A stretch of DNA of 64,000 nucleotides from contig NZ_CP027732.1 of assembly GCF_003852235.1 (NCBI RefSeq), forward strand, positions 496,001-560,000. Direction: 5' to 3'. Shown piece after piece: positions 17,928 through 26,713 of the stretch. Under the pieces are notes generated by a model. It made no database searches and was not told where the DNA came from. It was given only the letters and a program-made list of their open reading frames with translations. The stretch is from Pseudomonas sp. R4-35-07. Its GTDB lineage: Bacteria > Pseudomonadota > Gammaproteobacteria > Pseudomonadales > Pseudomonadaceae. A program made the translations under genes and the position numbers. Positions within the stretch are counted from its first letter, which is position 1. Each line of letters starts with the position of its first letter.

Positions 17928-18673
17928 GAGCTCGCGGCCTCTAACGGTTTGCGCGCCACACAGTTGACCAGGGTTTCCTCACGCTGGCCCACCGGCGGCG
18001 CCTTGCGCAGGCCCCAGCGTTCCAGCAGGCCGAAATCGCTGGAACGGCTCCACCACAGATAGGGATACGAGACGTTCCGCGCGCCGAATTCAAAACCTTG
18101 CTCGCGCAGCATCTGCAGATACTCTTCGGCGCTTTTCTGCACGTGCATTGGGTGGCGGAACAGCCAGCGGATTACCCAGGTGTCGATATAGGCTTCGGTG
18201 GACTCGGCAAACAGCAAATAGCCGCCCGGCTTGAGTACCCGATAAAACTCCTTGAGTGCGCGATGTTGCTCGACCAGGTGGTGGAAGGTCTGGTGGCAAA
18301 ACACGATATCGACGCTGGCGTCGGGGACGTCGAGGGTGGCGCAGTCGCTGGCGATCAGCTCCACGGCCAGGCCCTGGCGAGCGGCTTCTTCGCGGCTCAG
18401 GGCCAGGCTGTGAGGGTCGGCATCCAGGCCGATCAGGCGGGAGGGCGCAAAGACCTGCTGCAGCAAATTGAAGGATTTGCCCTGGCCGCAGCCGGCGTCG
18501 AGCAACACCGGCGCCACCGGCAGCGGTTCGCTGAACAGGCTGCGCAGGTCGTTGATCGCTACGCGCAACACATGGTGCTGCCAGGTGTGGCTGCGCAGGA
18601 ACCAGAAGCCGAACCGGGTTTCTTCGACGTAGTTCTTACTCAGGTAGTTTTTTTCAACGGCAGGGCTGGTCAT
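17924..18673 (-). CDS. SAM-dependent methyltransferase
   Basis: Class I methyltransferase of 249 residues. The SAM-binding motif is VLLDAGCGQGKSFNLL at about residues 56-71, followed by IGLDADPHSLALS and the post-motif region VDIVFCHQTFHHL. It probably methylates the aryl head group, a known decoration of aryl polyenes, but the target atom cannot be told from sequence. It overlaps the upstream flavoprotein gene and the downstream lipoprotein gene by ATGA. Confidence 0.85.
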   Translation of the reverse strand: MTSPAVEKNYLSKNYVEETRFGFWFLRSHTWQHHVLRVAINDLRSLFSEPLPVAPVLLDAGCGQGKSFNLLQQVFAPSRLIGLDADPHSLALSREEAARQGLAVELIASDCATLDVPDASVDIVFCHQTFHHLVEQHRALKEFYRVLKPGGYLLFAESTEAYIDTWVIRWLFRHPMHVQKSAEEYLQMLREQGFEFGARNVSYPYLWWSRSSDFGLLERWGLRKAPPVGQREETLVNCVARKPLEAASS

Positions 18674-19917
18674 ACCGTCTCACTCGCGCAGATCTGCGAC
18701 AACATGCGCAGGCGCCGCTTGGGCTCGCTGACGAACGGGTTGCGTTCATCCCAGGCGTAACCGGCGAGAATCGAACTGATCATGCGGCGAATCTCCGGCG
18801 AACTGCCGGCGTGGAAAATCACATCCTGGAACGTCCCGGCGTACCAGCCCTCGACGTAGCAGCGGAAGGTGTCGACGCCGCGCTTCAACGGCTCGGCAAA
18901 CTCGGTTTGCCAGTCAACCGTTTCGCCTTGCAGTTGGCGATGCAGCAAGCCGGCGGCCATGCTCGCCGAGCGCATGGCGATGGTCACGCCGGACGAGAAC
19001 ACCGGGTCGAGAAATTCTGCCGCGTTGCCCAGCAGCGCAAAGCCCGGACCGTGCAGGGTTTTGACGTTGGCCGAATAGCCGCCGATGCTGCGCGCCGGGG
19101 TGTCCCACACGGCGTTTTGCAGCACGCCGGACAGGCTCGGGGTTTGCTCGATAAACCCGCGCAGGCAGGCGTCAAGGTCGCCGTCGCGGCCGTCGAAGTG
19201 CTCCTTGGCCGCGACCACGCCCACCGAGCAACGGCCGTTGCTGAACGGGATGGTCCAGAACCAGATATCGCGCTTCTCGGGATGGGTGGTCACTAGAATC
19301 TTGGTGCGGTCGAAGCCTGGGTGTTCGATGCGGTCTTCGACGTGGGTGAACACGGCCTGGCGCAGCGGGAAATTCGATGGGGCTTCAAGGTCCAGCAGGC
19401 GCGGCAACACGCGGCCATAGCCGCTGGCATCCAGCACGAATTTGGCCTTGAGGTGGTACTCGCTGCCATTCTCGCGGCGTACGTGCAGGTAACGACACTC
19501 GCCGGAAAAGTCCACGCCGACGATGCTTTCGCCGTAGCGGATTTCCACACCCTGCAGTGCCGCCTGATCGGCCAGCAGCTTGTCGAACTCGGCGCGCTGC
19601 ACCTGGAAGGTCGTCGGCTTGCCGTTGCTGAAGGTGTCACCGAAATCGAACGCGCTGTAGCGCTCGCCCCAGGCGAACGCGGCACCGGTTTTCAGTTGAA
19701 AGCCGGCCGCCTGCACGGCGTCGAGCATGCCGGCTTCTTCGATAAAGTCGATGCAGTGCGACAGCAGGCTTTCGCCAATCGAGAAGCGCGGAAAATGCTG
19801 GCGCTCGATAATCAATACATCATGCCCTTTGCGCTTGAGCAGCGCGGCCGCGATGGCCCCGGACGGCCCGGCACCGATCACCACCACTTGGCGACGTTCC
19901 ATTTCAACTGTGGGCAC
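18670..19917 (-). CDS. FAD-dependent oxidoreductase, flavin-dependent halogenase-like
   Basis: A 415-residue flavoprotein. The FAD-binding GAGPSG is at residues 15-20, GESLL at 48-52, and NAAEFLDPVFSSGV near residue 300. Two features of flavin-dependent halogenases are visible: a lysine (K76) in QLKTGAAFAWG and the WxWxIP motif as W219-F-W-T-I-P224. It could halogenate the aryl ring, as in brominated xanthomonadins, or act only as an oxidase or hydroxylase. The GTG start at 19917 is backed by AAGGAG; an ATG lies five codons later. It is followed by the methyltransferase through an ATGA overlap. Confidence 0.82.
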   Translation of the reverse strand: MPTVEMERRQVVVIGAGPSGAIAAALLKRKGHDVLIIERQHFPRFSIGESLLSHCIDFIEEAGMLDAVQAAGFQLKTGAAFAWGERYSAFDFGDTFSNGKPTTFQVQRAEFDKLLADQAALQGVEIRYGESIVGVDFSGECRYLHVRRENGSEYHLKAKFVLDASGYGRVLPRLLDLEAPSNFPLRQAVFTHVEDRIEHPGFDRTKILVTTHPEKRDIWFWTIPFSNGRCSVGVVAAKEHFDGRDGDLDACLRGFIEQTPSLSGVLQNAVWDTPARSIGGYSANVKTLHGPGFALLGNAAEFLDPVFSSGVTIAMRSASMAAGLLHRQLQGETVDWQTEFAEPLKRGVDTFRCYVEGWYAGTFQDVIFHAGSSPEIRRMISSILAGYAWDERNPFVSEPKRRLRMLSQICASETV

Positions 19918-19950
19918 GAAGGCTCCTTGCCGCTTTGGCGATAATCACAT

Positions 19951-22269
19951 TCATAAGGCGTGTTTCTGTTGCCCGGCCCAGGGCGCCAGCATAAAGCTGA
20001 ATGCCAGGCCGAGGCTGACCGACAGGCCGAAATTGCTCACTGCCGGGGTACTGGAGACGGCCAGCAGGCCGAACGATAACCAAGTGGTCAGCGCGGCCAG
20101 TAAGGTTCCCAGCAGGCTCACGGCAGCACCGCCGATCTGCTCGCGCATCAGGATCGCATAATCGACGCTGATGGCCGTGACCAGCAGCAGGCCGAACAGG
20201 CTGAACAGGGTCAGCGGCTGGCCCAGCCAACCGAGGCTGGCCAGGCTGCACAGCGCCGCCAGCAACGGCAGCGCGACGATGCGCAACGCGCCGATGAAGC
20301 CGAAGGGCAGCATCAACAGCACCACGATCAGCACACAGGACAGCAACTTCAACTCGGCGGCGCTGATTTGGGTATCGGCAAACACGCGGTTCAAGTCACC
20401 CAGGCGATCCACCAGTTGCACGCCGGGCAAGTCCACGGCCTGCACCCGCAGCAAGGCCGGGTTGTTCAGGCCTTGCAGGCTGACCATCGCCGCCACGCCG
20501 CCGTCTACCGGGCCCAGCCACAGCGTACGCCATGGCTCGGCCAGCGGGCCTTTGAGCGCGGCGTCGATGTCTTCGGTGGGCAGCGCCTGCAACTGCGCGA
20601 CCTCGGCCTGCAACGCGGCGGCGGGCACGCCGAGGTCCAGCAGCGGCTGCCAATGCTGCGCGAGTGTATCCAGCGCCGCGCGCAGTTGCTGCTGCTCGGC
20701 AGGCAGGTTGACCAGTTGATTCAGCGCCAGGTAACCCTGGAGCTTGTCCATGTTCACCAGTTGATCCAGGCGCTGGCCCAGCGCCGCTTGGCGTTCGAGT
20801 AACTGCTGCTGAGTCTCGGCGCGCACCAGGAAGAACTGGCTGGTGGGCTGGAACCCGGTGATGCGCGCCACGGCCTGGGCCTCCTGCAGCAATTGCGGCG
20901 GTGCGCCGATCCACTGGCGGATATCGTTTTTAGTGTTCAACTGCCACAGGCCACCGGCGCAGAACAACAGCACCCACACCAGCAACACCGAGCCTGGTAC
21001 GCGCTTGATCAATGCAACCCGCCATTGCCACAAGCGTTCGGCGATGCGCAGCGGCCATTGTGCCGGGCGCAGTTCCACACCGCTGAGCAGCGCGGGCAGC
21101 AGGCACACGGCCGAGAGATAAGCACCGACCAAGCCGGCTGCGGAGAACACCGCGATTTGTGTCAGCGCCGGGAACGGCGTCCAGGCCAGGGCCAGGTAGC
21201 CGATGCAACTGGTGGCCAGGCTCAGGCTCAGCCCTGGCAGGGTCAGGCGCAATGCCGGCCAACTGCGCCAGGGTTGCAGGCTCCAGCTTTTGGACAGGTA
21301 GTGCAGCGGGTAATCCACCGCCACGCCGATCAAGCTCGAGCCCAGCACCAGGGTCATCACATGCATATGGCCGAACAGCGCCACACAGGCCACGGCGCCA
21401 AACAGCATGCCGACCACGACCGGCACGAACGCCAGCAGCACCCGCCAGCGCCGGAACGCCAGCAGCAGCAACAGCAGGATGCCCACGGTTGCGCCGCCGC
21501 CGACCCAGGTGATTTCCCGCGTGGCTTGCTGTTGCCCATTGGCCGCATAGAGCAAGCCGCTGGCGGCGAGCAGTTGCACACCTTGCTCGCCTGCCTCGGC
21601 GCGGCTGGCCTGGAGCAGATCGGCCACTTGCAGCGGCAGTTTCATATCGAACGCATTGCCGGTGGTGCGCGCCCGCAACAGCACCCAACTTTTGCCGTCG
21701 GCATCGGCGATCAGCGCGCCGCTGCCGATATCCAGCTGTACCGCCCCGTGTTGTGGCTGGCTGTTCTGGATGCGCCCGGTCAGGCCCAGCCAGTCGTCCT
21801 GGCTCGGCACCAGGCTGAAGCCGGTGAAGGGGTCGAACAGCGACTGCACACGCTGCTGGATGAAGGCCTCAGGCTGTTCGATCAGTTGCTCGCGGTCCTT
21901 GGCCGCCAGCATCGCCAGGCGGCCGCGCAGCAGCTGTTCGCGCAGCGCCGGCAAGTCGGCTTGCAGGTTCCATTGCACCTTTTCAAACAGGCCGCTGGCT
22001 TGCCAGCGCTCGGCCAGTTGCTGCGCCACGGCCAGCGCTCGTTGGCGGTCGGCGTGCCCCACCAGCACCAGCATCTCGCGGTTCAGCGGCTCCTGCATGC
22101 GCTGCTCGGCTTTGAGTTCCAGGGCGTCCGGCGTACTGCCGGGCACCAGCTCCATCAAGTTGGCCGACAGCGGCGCACCCGCGCGCCACTGCCAGCCGGC
22201 CAGGGCCAATACGGCCACCAGCAGGATCAGGAACAGGCGCGGCAGCAGGCGCTCACTGGGCAAAGTCAT
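19951..22269 (-). CDS. MMPL/RND-family exporter
   Basis: A 772-residue inner-membrane protein with the MMPL pattern: one N-terminal transmembrane helix, a periplasmic domain, a five-helix bundle, then the same again. The helix-rich part VMTLVLGSSLIGVAVDYPLHY carries the conserved Gly-Asp-Tyr type element of the family. It presumably moves the polyene lipid across the inner membrane, together with the LolA-like carrier just upstream. Start at the ATG at 22269, overlapping the LolA-like gene by 17 bp. Confidence 0.87.
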   Translation of the reverse strand: MTLPSERLLPRLFLILLVAVLALAGWQWRAGAPLSANLMELVPGSTPDALELKAEQRMQEPLNREMLVLVGHADRQRALAVAQQLAERWQASGLFEKVQWNLQADLPALREQLLRGRLAMLAAKDREQLIEQPEAFIQQRVQSLFDPFTGFSLVPSQDDWLGLTGRIQNSQPQHGAVQLDIGSGALIADADGKSWVLLRARTTGNAFDMKLPLQVADLLQASRAEAGEQGVQLLAASGLLYAANGQQQATREITWVGGGATVGILLLLLLAFRRWRVLLAFVPVVVGMLFGAVACVALFGHMHVMTLVLGSSLIGVAVDYPLHYLSKSWSLQPWRSWPALRLTLPGLSLSLATSCIGYLALAWTPFPALTQIAVFSAAGLVGAYLSAVCLLPALLSGVELRPAQWPLRIAERLWQWRVALIKRVPGSVLLVWVLLFCAGGLWQLNTKNDIRQWIGAPPQLLQEAQAVARITGFQPTSQFFLVRAETQQQLLERQAALGQRLDQLVNMDKLQGYLALNQLVNLPAEQQQLRAALDTLAQHWQPLLDLGVPAAALQAEVAQLQALPTEDIDAALKGPLAEPWRTLWLGPVDGGVAAMVSLQGLNNPALLRVQAVDLPGVQLVDRLGDLNRVFADTQISAAELKLLSCVLIVVLLMLPFGFIGALRIVALPLLAALCSLASLGWLGQPLTLFSLFGLLLVTAISVDYAILMREQIGGAAVSLLGTLLAALTTWLSFGLLAVSSTPAVSNFGLSVSLGLAFSFMLAPWAGQQKHAL

Positions 22270-22936
22270 GTTGCTCGGCAATGCTCAAAGGTTGGTCGGC
22301 GCTGCTGTCCTGCATGCGCAGCAGGGTGCTGTCGCCCTGGGTTTCCAGCAGCTCAATGGTATTGACTAGCTCGCCGCCGTCGATATTGATCTGGGTGAAC
22401 ACCTGCTTGAGCAGCAGCGAACGCGGGATCAGCGTCAGCTTCCATTGCTGGGCTTGCCCTTGCAGTTGCAGTTCGAAGTCACGCTGCAAGCCGCTGCTGT
22501 CGCCCTGCAGCACCGCGAGGAACAGGCGATTCTGCTCGGCGCCGGCGCTCTTGTTGGGCAGCAATTGCCAGCCGTTGGCGTCACGCCGGGCGATGCCCTG
22601 GGCGCTGATGCGGTAGTCCTGTTGCAGCGGGGTCTTCAACAGCCACAGCAAGCCGTGGTCCTTGGCGAGCACGAAGGTGCCTTTGCTGACCAGCGGCTGG
22701 GGCAGGGCGCGCAGGTGTTTTTCCTGGATGAAGTTGCCGTGGATCACGCGGGGTTTGGCCAGTTGATCGCTGAGCTGTTGCAGGTCGAAGGCGTGGGCGC
22801 TGAAACTCAGCAACGCGGCGGCCACTGTAGGAGCGAGCTTGCTCGCGAAAAACCTGAGGGCTCTGCGCAGTGTCAGGCGGATCGCGTTATCGTTGACGTC
22901 CATCGGGGGCAAGCCCCCTCCCACATGGGATCTCAT
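22253..22936 (-). CDS. LolA-like outer-membrane lipoprotein carrier (ApeL-like), REP-containing 5' end
   Basis: Periplasmic LolA-fold carrier of about 227 residues from the ATG at 22936, which overlaps the thioesterase stop as ATGA, the pattern of the whole operon. The signal peptide hydrophobic core is APTVAAALLSFSAHA, and the mature part starts FDLQQLSDQLAKPRVIHGNF. The first 37 or so codons are unusual. Two REP sequences of different families (22903-22926 and 22827-22850) are translated as [10 protein letters not shown] and FFASKLAPT. An internal ATG at 22904 could be the real start. The protein is probably functional because the frame is kept. Confidence 0.8.
   Translation of the reverse strand: MRSHVGGGLPPMDVNDNAIRLTLRRALRFFASKLAPTVAAALLSFSAHAFDLQQLSDQLAKPRVIHGNFIQEKHLRALPQPLVSKGTFVLAKDHGLLWLLKTPLQQDYRISAQGIARRDANGWQLLPNKSAGAEQNRLFLAVLQGDSSGLQRDFELQLQGQAQQWKLTLIPRSLLLKQVFTQINIDGGELVNTIELLETQGDSTLLRMQDSSADQPLSIAEQHDFAQ
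22827..22926. repeat. Two REP sequences of different families inside the 5' end of the LolA-like gene
   Basis: Positions 22827-22850 read GTAGGAGCGAGCTTGCTCGC and following bases, a second REP family. Positions 22903-22926 carry the common ATCGGGGGCAAGCCCCC family. Both lie in the coding region and are read in frame. Confidence 0.85.
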
Positions 22937-23358
22937 TTCAGGGCCCTTTCGACAGCGTCGGTGAATATTTTGGGGGAAGCGAGTTGCATCTCGCGGCTGG
23001 CGATCTCTACCGCCACTTGCACGGTGCTGGCGCGGGTCAGGCGTTCGCCGCTGGCGAGGTCGGTGATCAGGTAATTGATCTTCAAGCGGTTCTCCCACTC
23101 CACCAGGCTGGCGCGCACGTTGAGGGTTTGGCCGAAGGTCGCGCCGCGCACATAGCGCAGCTGCATGTCGATGATCGGCCAGGCGTAGCCGGCTTCGAGC
23201 ATCGCGGTGTAGTTGTGGCCGATCTTGTCCAGCAGCGCGCAGCGCGCCACTTCCAGATATTTCACGTAATGCCCGTGCCACACCACGTTCATCGAGTCGA
23301 TATCGAAAAACGGCACGAGGATTTCAGTGTCGCTGTGCAATACGCCGGGGCTACGCAT
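22933..23358 (-). CDS. Hotdog thioesterase, YbgC/4-hydroxybenzoyl-CoA-type (ApeK-like)
   Basis: A 141-residue hotdog thioesterase. The family motif with catalytic Asp is FFDIDSMNVVWHGHYVKYLE. It may release or proofread polyene acyl-ACP or acyl-CoA intermediates; ApeK-type enzymes have that role in aryl polyene clusters. The ATG at 23358 overlaps the ammonia-lyase stop by 8 bp. The longer open frame upstream is a shadow of the lyase gene. Confidence 0.87.
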   Translation of the reverse strand: MRSPGVLHSDTEILVPFFDIDSMNVVWHGHYVKYLEVARCALLDKIGHNYTAMLEAGYAWPIIDMQLRYVRGATFGQTLNVRASLVEWENRLKINYLITDLASGERLTRASTVQVAVEIASREMQLASPKIFTDAVERALK

Positions 23359-24892
23359 GCAGCCTCCAGTGTTGCGCGGCAATACGTTGCAGGCACAGGC
23401 GCAGTTCGCCTTCCAGGGCGCGGTCTTCAATGACCGGCGGGAAATCCTTGGCCAGTGCTTCATGCATCGCCGCCAGCGCCGGCGGCAACGGCCGGGCATC
23501 GTCGGCCTGGGCGCGCAGCCATACTCCTTGGTTGGCGGCGAGCAAGGTGGCGGCGGCAACCTGCTCGGTCAACTCCAGTACGCGGATCGCATCGCGGGCG
23601 GCGATGGTGCCCATGCTCACTTTGTCCTGGTTATGGCACTCGGTAGAGCGCGAAAACACGCTGGCCGGCATGGTGTTTTTCAGCGCTTCGGCGGTCCAGG
23701 CGCTGGTGCCGATCTGCACGGCCTTGAAGCCATGGTTGATCATCGCGCGGTCGGCCGGCGCGCCCGACAGGTTGCTCGGCAGGCCGTGGTTGTAACGCAC
23801 GTCCACCAGCAGCGCCAGTTGCCGGTCGAGCAGGTCGGCGACGTTAGCCACCAGGGTTTTGAGGCTGTCCATGGCAAAGGCGATGTGCCCGCCGTAGAAG
23901 TGCCCGCCGTGCAGCACGCGTTCGGCTTCGGCATCGATGATCGGGTTGTCATTGGCGCTGTTCAGCTCGATTTCGATAAACGAGCGCAACCAATTCAGGC
24001 TGTCGGCCAGCACGCCGAGCACATGGGGCGCGCAGCGCAGCGAATAGCGATCCTGCAGGCGATGCAGCGGTGCGGTCGGTGCATCGATAGCCAGGTCCTG
24101 GCGCAGCCAGGCGGCGACTTGCATCTGCCCGGGGTGGGGCTTGGCGGCGAACAGGCGTTCGTCGAAGTGTTCCGGGTTGCCTTGCAGCGCCACCACATTG
24201 AGCGCGGTGATGCGCGTGGCCAGGTGCAGCAGGTAGTCGGCGCGGGCGAAGGCCAGGCAGGCAATACCCGTCATCACCGCAGTGCCGTTCATCAATGCCA
24301 GGGCTTCCTTGGGCCGCAGTACCAGCGGCGCCCAGCCCAGTTCGCGGTGCACGTCGGCGGCTTGGCGACGTTCGCCACGAAACAGCACTTCACGCTCGCC
24401 GGACAAGGTCGCCGCCACATACGACAGCGGCGTCAAGTCGCCGCTGGCGCCCACCGAGCCTTCTTCTGGAATCAGCGGCAGCACATCGTGTTCGAGGAAA
24501 CCCTGCAGGCGCTCCAGCAGTTCCACGCGCACGCCCGACACGCCATGGCACAGCGACTGCAAGCGCGCCGCCAGCACGGCGCGGGTGGCTTGGGCGTCGA
24601 GCAATTTGCCCAGGCCGCAACCGTGGAAGGTGTAGAGATGACGCGGCAGCGCTTCGACATGGTGCAACGGCACCGCGACCACGCACGAGTCGCCGTAACC
24701 GGTGGTCACGCCGTAGATCACGCCTTCCTTGTCCAGCAGCGAGTCAAGAAACTGCGCGCCCTTGGCGATGCGCTGGCGATACGCGGCATCGTTCTGCAAG
24801 CGGGTAGGCACCTGACGGTTGGTCAGGGCCAGTACGTCTTCGATGCGCAAGGGGCGTTCGCCAAAGGTGATCGGCTCAAGAGGCGTCGTCAT
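23351..24892 (-). CDS. Aromatic amino acid ammonia-lyase (HAL/PAL/TAL family)
   Basis: A 513-residue MIO-type lyase that eliminates ammonia from an aromatic amino acid to give a cinnamate-type acid. The MIO-forming Ala-Ser-Gly triad is at residues 149-151 (GSVGASGDLTPLSY), the catalytic Tyr60 lies in IYGVTTGYGD, and NDNPI and QDKVSMGTIAAR are present. At the substrate-selectivity position it has Phe89-His90, where tyrosine lyases usually have His-Leu, phenylalanine lyases Phe-Leu and histidine lyases Ser-His. Specificity is therefore open. It would supply the aryl starter unit; many aryl polyene clusters lack it, while flexirubin clusters have a tyrosine lyase. Confidence 0.88.
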   Translation of the reverse strand: MTTPLEPITFGERPLRIEDVLALTNRQVPTRLQNDAAYRQRIAKGAQFLDSLLDKEGVIYGVTTGYGDSCVVAVPLHHVEALPRHLYTFHGCGLGKLLDAQATRAVLAARLQSLCHGVSGVRVELLERLQGFLEHDVLPLIPEEGSVGASGDLTPLSYVAATLSGEREVLFRGERRQAADVHRELGWAPLVLRPKEALALMNGTAVMTGIACLAFARADYLLHLATRITALNVVALQGNPEHFDERLFAAKPHPGQMQVAAWLRQDLAIDAPTAPLHRLQDRYSLRCAPHVLGVLADSLNWLRSFIEIELNSANDNPIIDAEAERVLHGGHFYGGHIAFAMDSLKTLVANVADLLDRQLALLVDVRYNHGLPSNLSGAPADRAMINHGFKAVQIGTSAWTAEALKNTMPASVFSRSTECHNQDKVSMGTIAARDAIRVLELTEQVAAATLLAANQGVWLRAQADDARPLPPALAAMHEALAKDFPPVIEDRALEGELRLCLQRIAAQHWRLHA

Positions 24893-25811
24893 CGGTCTTC
24901 CAGAAAGGGTAAAAGTTGAACCACTGTTGGGGCGCCTGCAGGCAGAACTCACCCAGGCGTGCGGCGTAGCGGGCGGTCCACAGGGCGATGACCTGCTCGC
25001 GGGTGCTGCGCTTCCATTCGATCGATTGGGCGAAGGGCTCGATGGTCAGGCGATAGCGGCCCTGGTGCTTGAGGCACATCAGCAGGTTGACCGGGCATTT
25101 GAGCAGGCCAGCCAGCAGCCACGGGCCTTGGGGGAACGCGGCTGCATGCCCGAGGAAGTCCACGCGCACCGTGCGCCCGCTGTGCAGCGGAATGCGGTCG
25201 CCGGCAATCGCCAGCCACTCGCCGTCGTCCAGGCGCTGGCTGAGCAGCAGCATGGTGGCCGGGTCCAGCTCGCTGACCTGGATCAGGCGCAAATGGGTCG
25301 CGCCCGCTTCGCCCAGCAGGCGATTGAAACGCTCGGCATGCTTGGTGTGCACCAGCACATTCATGGTGACGCGTTCACCGATTTCCGCCAGGGCGCGGCA
25401 CACTTCCAGGTTGCCCAAGTGCGCGCCCACCAGCATCTGCCCGCGCTCGCCTCGCAATTGGCCGCGTAATTGCGCCGGGTCGTTGATGTCGATCTGTTCC
25501 AGGCGCAGCTTGCCGTTCCACACGTCCAGCTTGTCGAGCAGTGAGTCGGCGAAGGCCATGAACTGGGCAAAGACCGTCCTGTGGCTCGGCAGCAGGTCAT
25601 CACGCCCGCTCCACTGCGCCAGGCGCTGCTGGTAGTGCCAGGCGCTCTGGCGCGCGGTGCGGCCGAACAGGAAAAAGTACAACACAATGCTGTAGAGCAA
25701 CGGGCTCAACAGGCGGCGACCGAGGACTTTTGCCGCGACCGCCGTGAGTTTCATCAGCCAGAAGCTGCCGCGCTCCTCGCGATCGGCCCAGTGTTTGCCG
25801 CTGTCGCTCAT
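24876..25811 (-). CDS. LpxL/HtrB-like lipid acyltransferase
   Basis: A 311-residue member of the lysophospholipid acyltransferase superfamily (LpxL/WaaM type). The HxxxxE-like catalytic region is VGAHLGNLEVCRALAE at about residues 121-136, after an N-terminal membrane helix (LLYSIVLYFFLFG). It may acylate the glycosylated or lipid-linked polyene for anchoring. The ATG at 25811 overlaps the glycosyltransferase stop as ATGA. The open frame upstream is a shadow. In some clusters the glycosyltransferase and acyltransferase are one protein (ApeJ-like), which fits their coupling here. Confidence 0.82.
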   Translation of the reverse strand: MSDSGKHWADREERGSFWLMKLTAVAAKVLGRRLLSPLLYSIVLYFFLFGRTARQSAWHYQQRLAQWSGRDDLLPSHRTVFAQFMAFADSLLDKLDVWNGKLRLEQIDINDPAQLRGQLRGERGQMLVGAHLGNLEVCRALAEIGERVTMNVLVHTKHAERFNRLLGEAGATHLRLIQVSELDPATMLLLSQRLDDGEWLAIAGDRIPLHSGRTVRVDFLGHAAAFPQGPWLLAGLLKCPVNLLMCLKHQGRYRLTIEPFAQSIEWKRSTREQVIALWTARYAARLGEFCLQAPQQWFNFYPFWKTDDDAS

Positions 25812-26542
25812 GCCTGCCACCGGCGCCACAAAATGGCCGGCGCGCGCACCAGCATGCCGAAGAACAGCCGCGTGTGCATGGCGCTGATGCGCAGGTTGTC
25901 GCGGAACAGGCGGAAGTGCGACAGGCCGTCGGCGGGGTAATGCACCAGGGTCGGCAGCCAGCGCATGGGCTGGTTGCGCCAGGCCAGGCGCACGAGGATG
26001 TCCGAGTCGAAATCCATGTGTGTGCCAATGTAGGCCGAGTCCATCAGCGCCAGCGTGGGGGCCAGCGGGTACACGCGAAAGCCGCACATTGAGTCGCGAA
26101 TCTGCAGCGACAGGGTGTTGATCCACACCCACACGTGGGTCAGGTAGCGTGCGTAGAGGCGGCCTTTGGGCACGCTGTCGTCGTATTCGGGGTAGCCGCA
26201 GATGACGGCGTCGGGGTGCCGACGGGACGTATCGATAAAGGTCTCGACTTCGCGCAGGTCATGCTGGCCGTCGGCATCCACCTGCAGGGCATGGGTGTAA
26301 CCCAGTCGCGCGGCTTCGCGAAAGCCCGCCATGACCGCGCCGCCTTTGCCCTCGTTGCGGGGCAGCGTCAGCAGAGTGACGTGTTCCAGCGTCGCCAAGT
26401 GGGCCAGCACTGCCGCGCAGGCCGCGCTGCTGCCGTCGTCCACCAGCAGGCAGGGCAGGCCGCTGTCCAGCAGGCTCCGGACCACGGCGGGCACGGCGGC
26501 TTCGTGGTTGTAGACCGGGATCAGGGCGCAGGGGTTATGCAT
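25808..26542 (-). CDS. GT-A family 2 glycosyltransferase
   Basis: A 244-residue glycosyltransferase with the family 2 fold. It begins CALIPVYNHEAAVPAVV and carries LLVDDGSS and the metal-binding LQVDADGQHD. It most likely adds a sugar to the polyene or its lipid anchor; donor and acceptor are unknown. The ATG at 26542 was chosen over one five codons earlier because family similarity starts there. It is separated from the upstream ligase gene by 171 bp that hold a REPIN, the largest gap in the operon. Confidence 0.83.
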   Translation of the reverse strand: MHNPCALIPVYNHEAAVPAVVRSLLDSGLPCLLVDDGSSAACAAVLAHLATLEHVTLLTLPRNEGKGGAVMAGFREAARLGYTHALQVDADGQHDLREVETFIDTSRRHPDAVICGYPEYDDSVPKGRLYARYLTHVWVWINTLSLQIRDSMCGFRVYPLAPTLALMDSAYIGTHMDFDSDILVRLAWRNQPMRWLPTLVHYPADGLSHFRLFRDNLRISAMHTRLFFGMLVRAPAILWRRWQA

Positions 26543-26571
26543 GGTGGACCTTCTCAAGGTTGTCGCTCATC

Positions 26572-26705
26572 TTGTGGCGAGGGAGCTTGCTCCCGCTGGG
26601 CTGCGAAGCAGCCCCAATGCAGGCGAACGAATTCATCCTGGCAAATGGCGGTGCCTGAGTCGGGAGTGCTGCGCACTCCAGCGGGAGCAAGCTCCCTCGC
26701 CACAA
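26572..26705. repeat. REP pair of a third type inside the operon
   Basis: Inverted copies of TTGTGGCGAGGGAGCTTGCT (26572 onward) and its complement (ending at 26705) lie in the ligase-glycosyltransferase gap. The sequence between them includes the small hairpin GGGCTGCGAAGCAGCCC at about 26598-26614. This family differs from the TGTGGGAGGGGGCTTGC family elsewhere in the window. Confidence 0.85.
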
Positions 26706-26713
26706 AAGCCTAT

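Noticed and set aside
20893..22365. 490-residue open frame antisense to the MMPL exporter
   Set aside because: Gln/Arg/His-rich shadow; the MMPL frame on the other strand explains the sequence.
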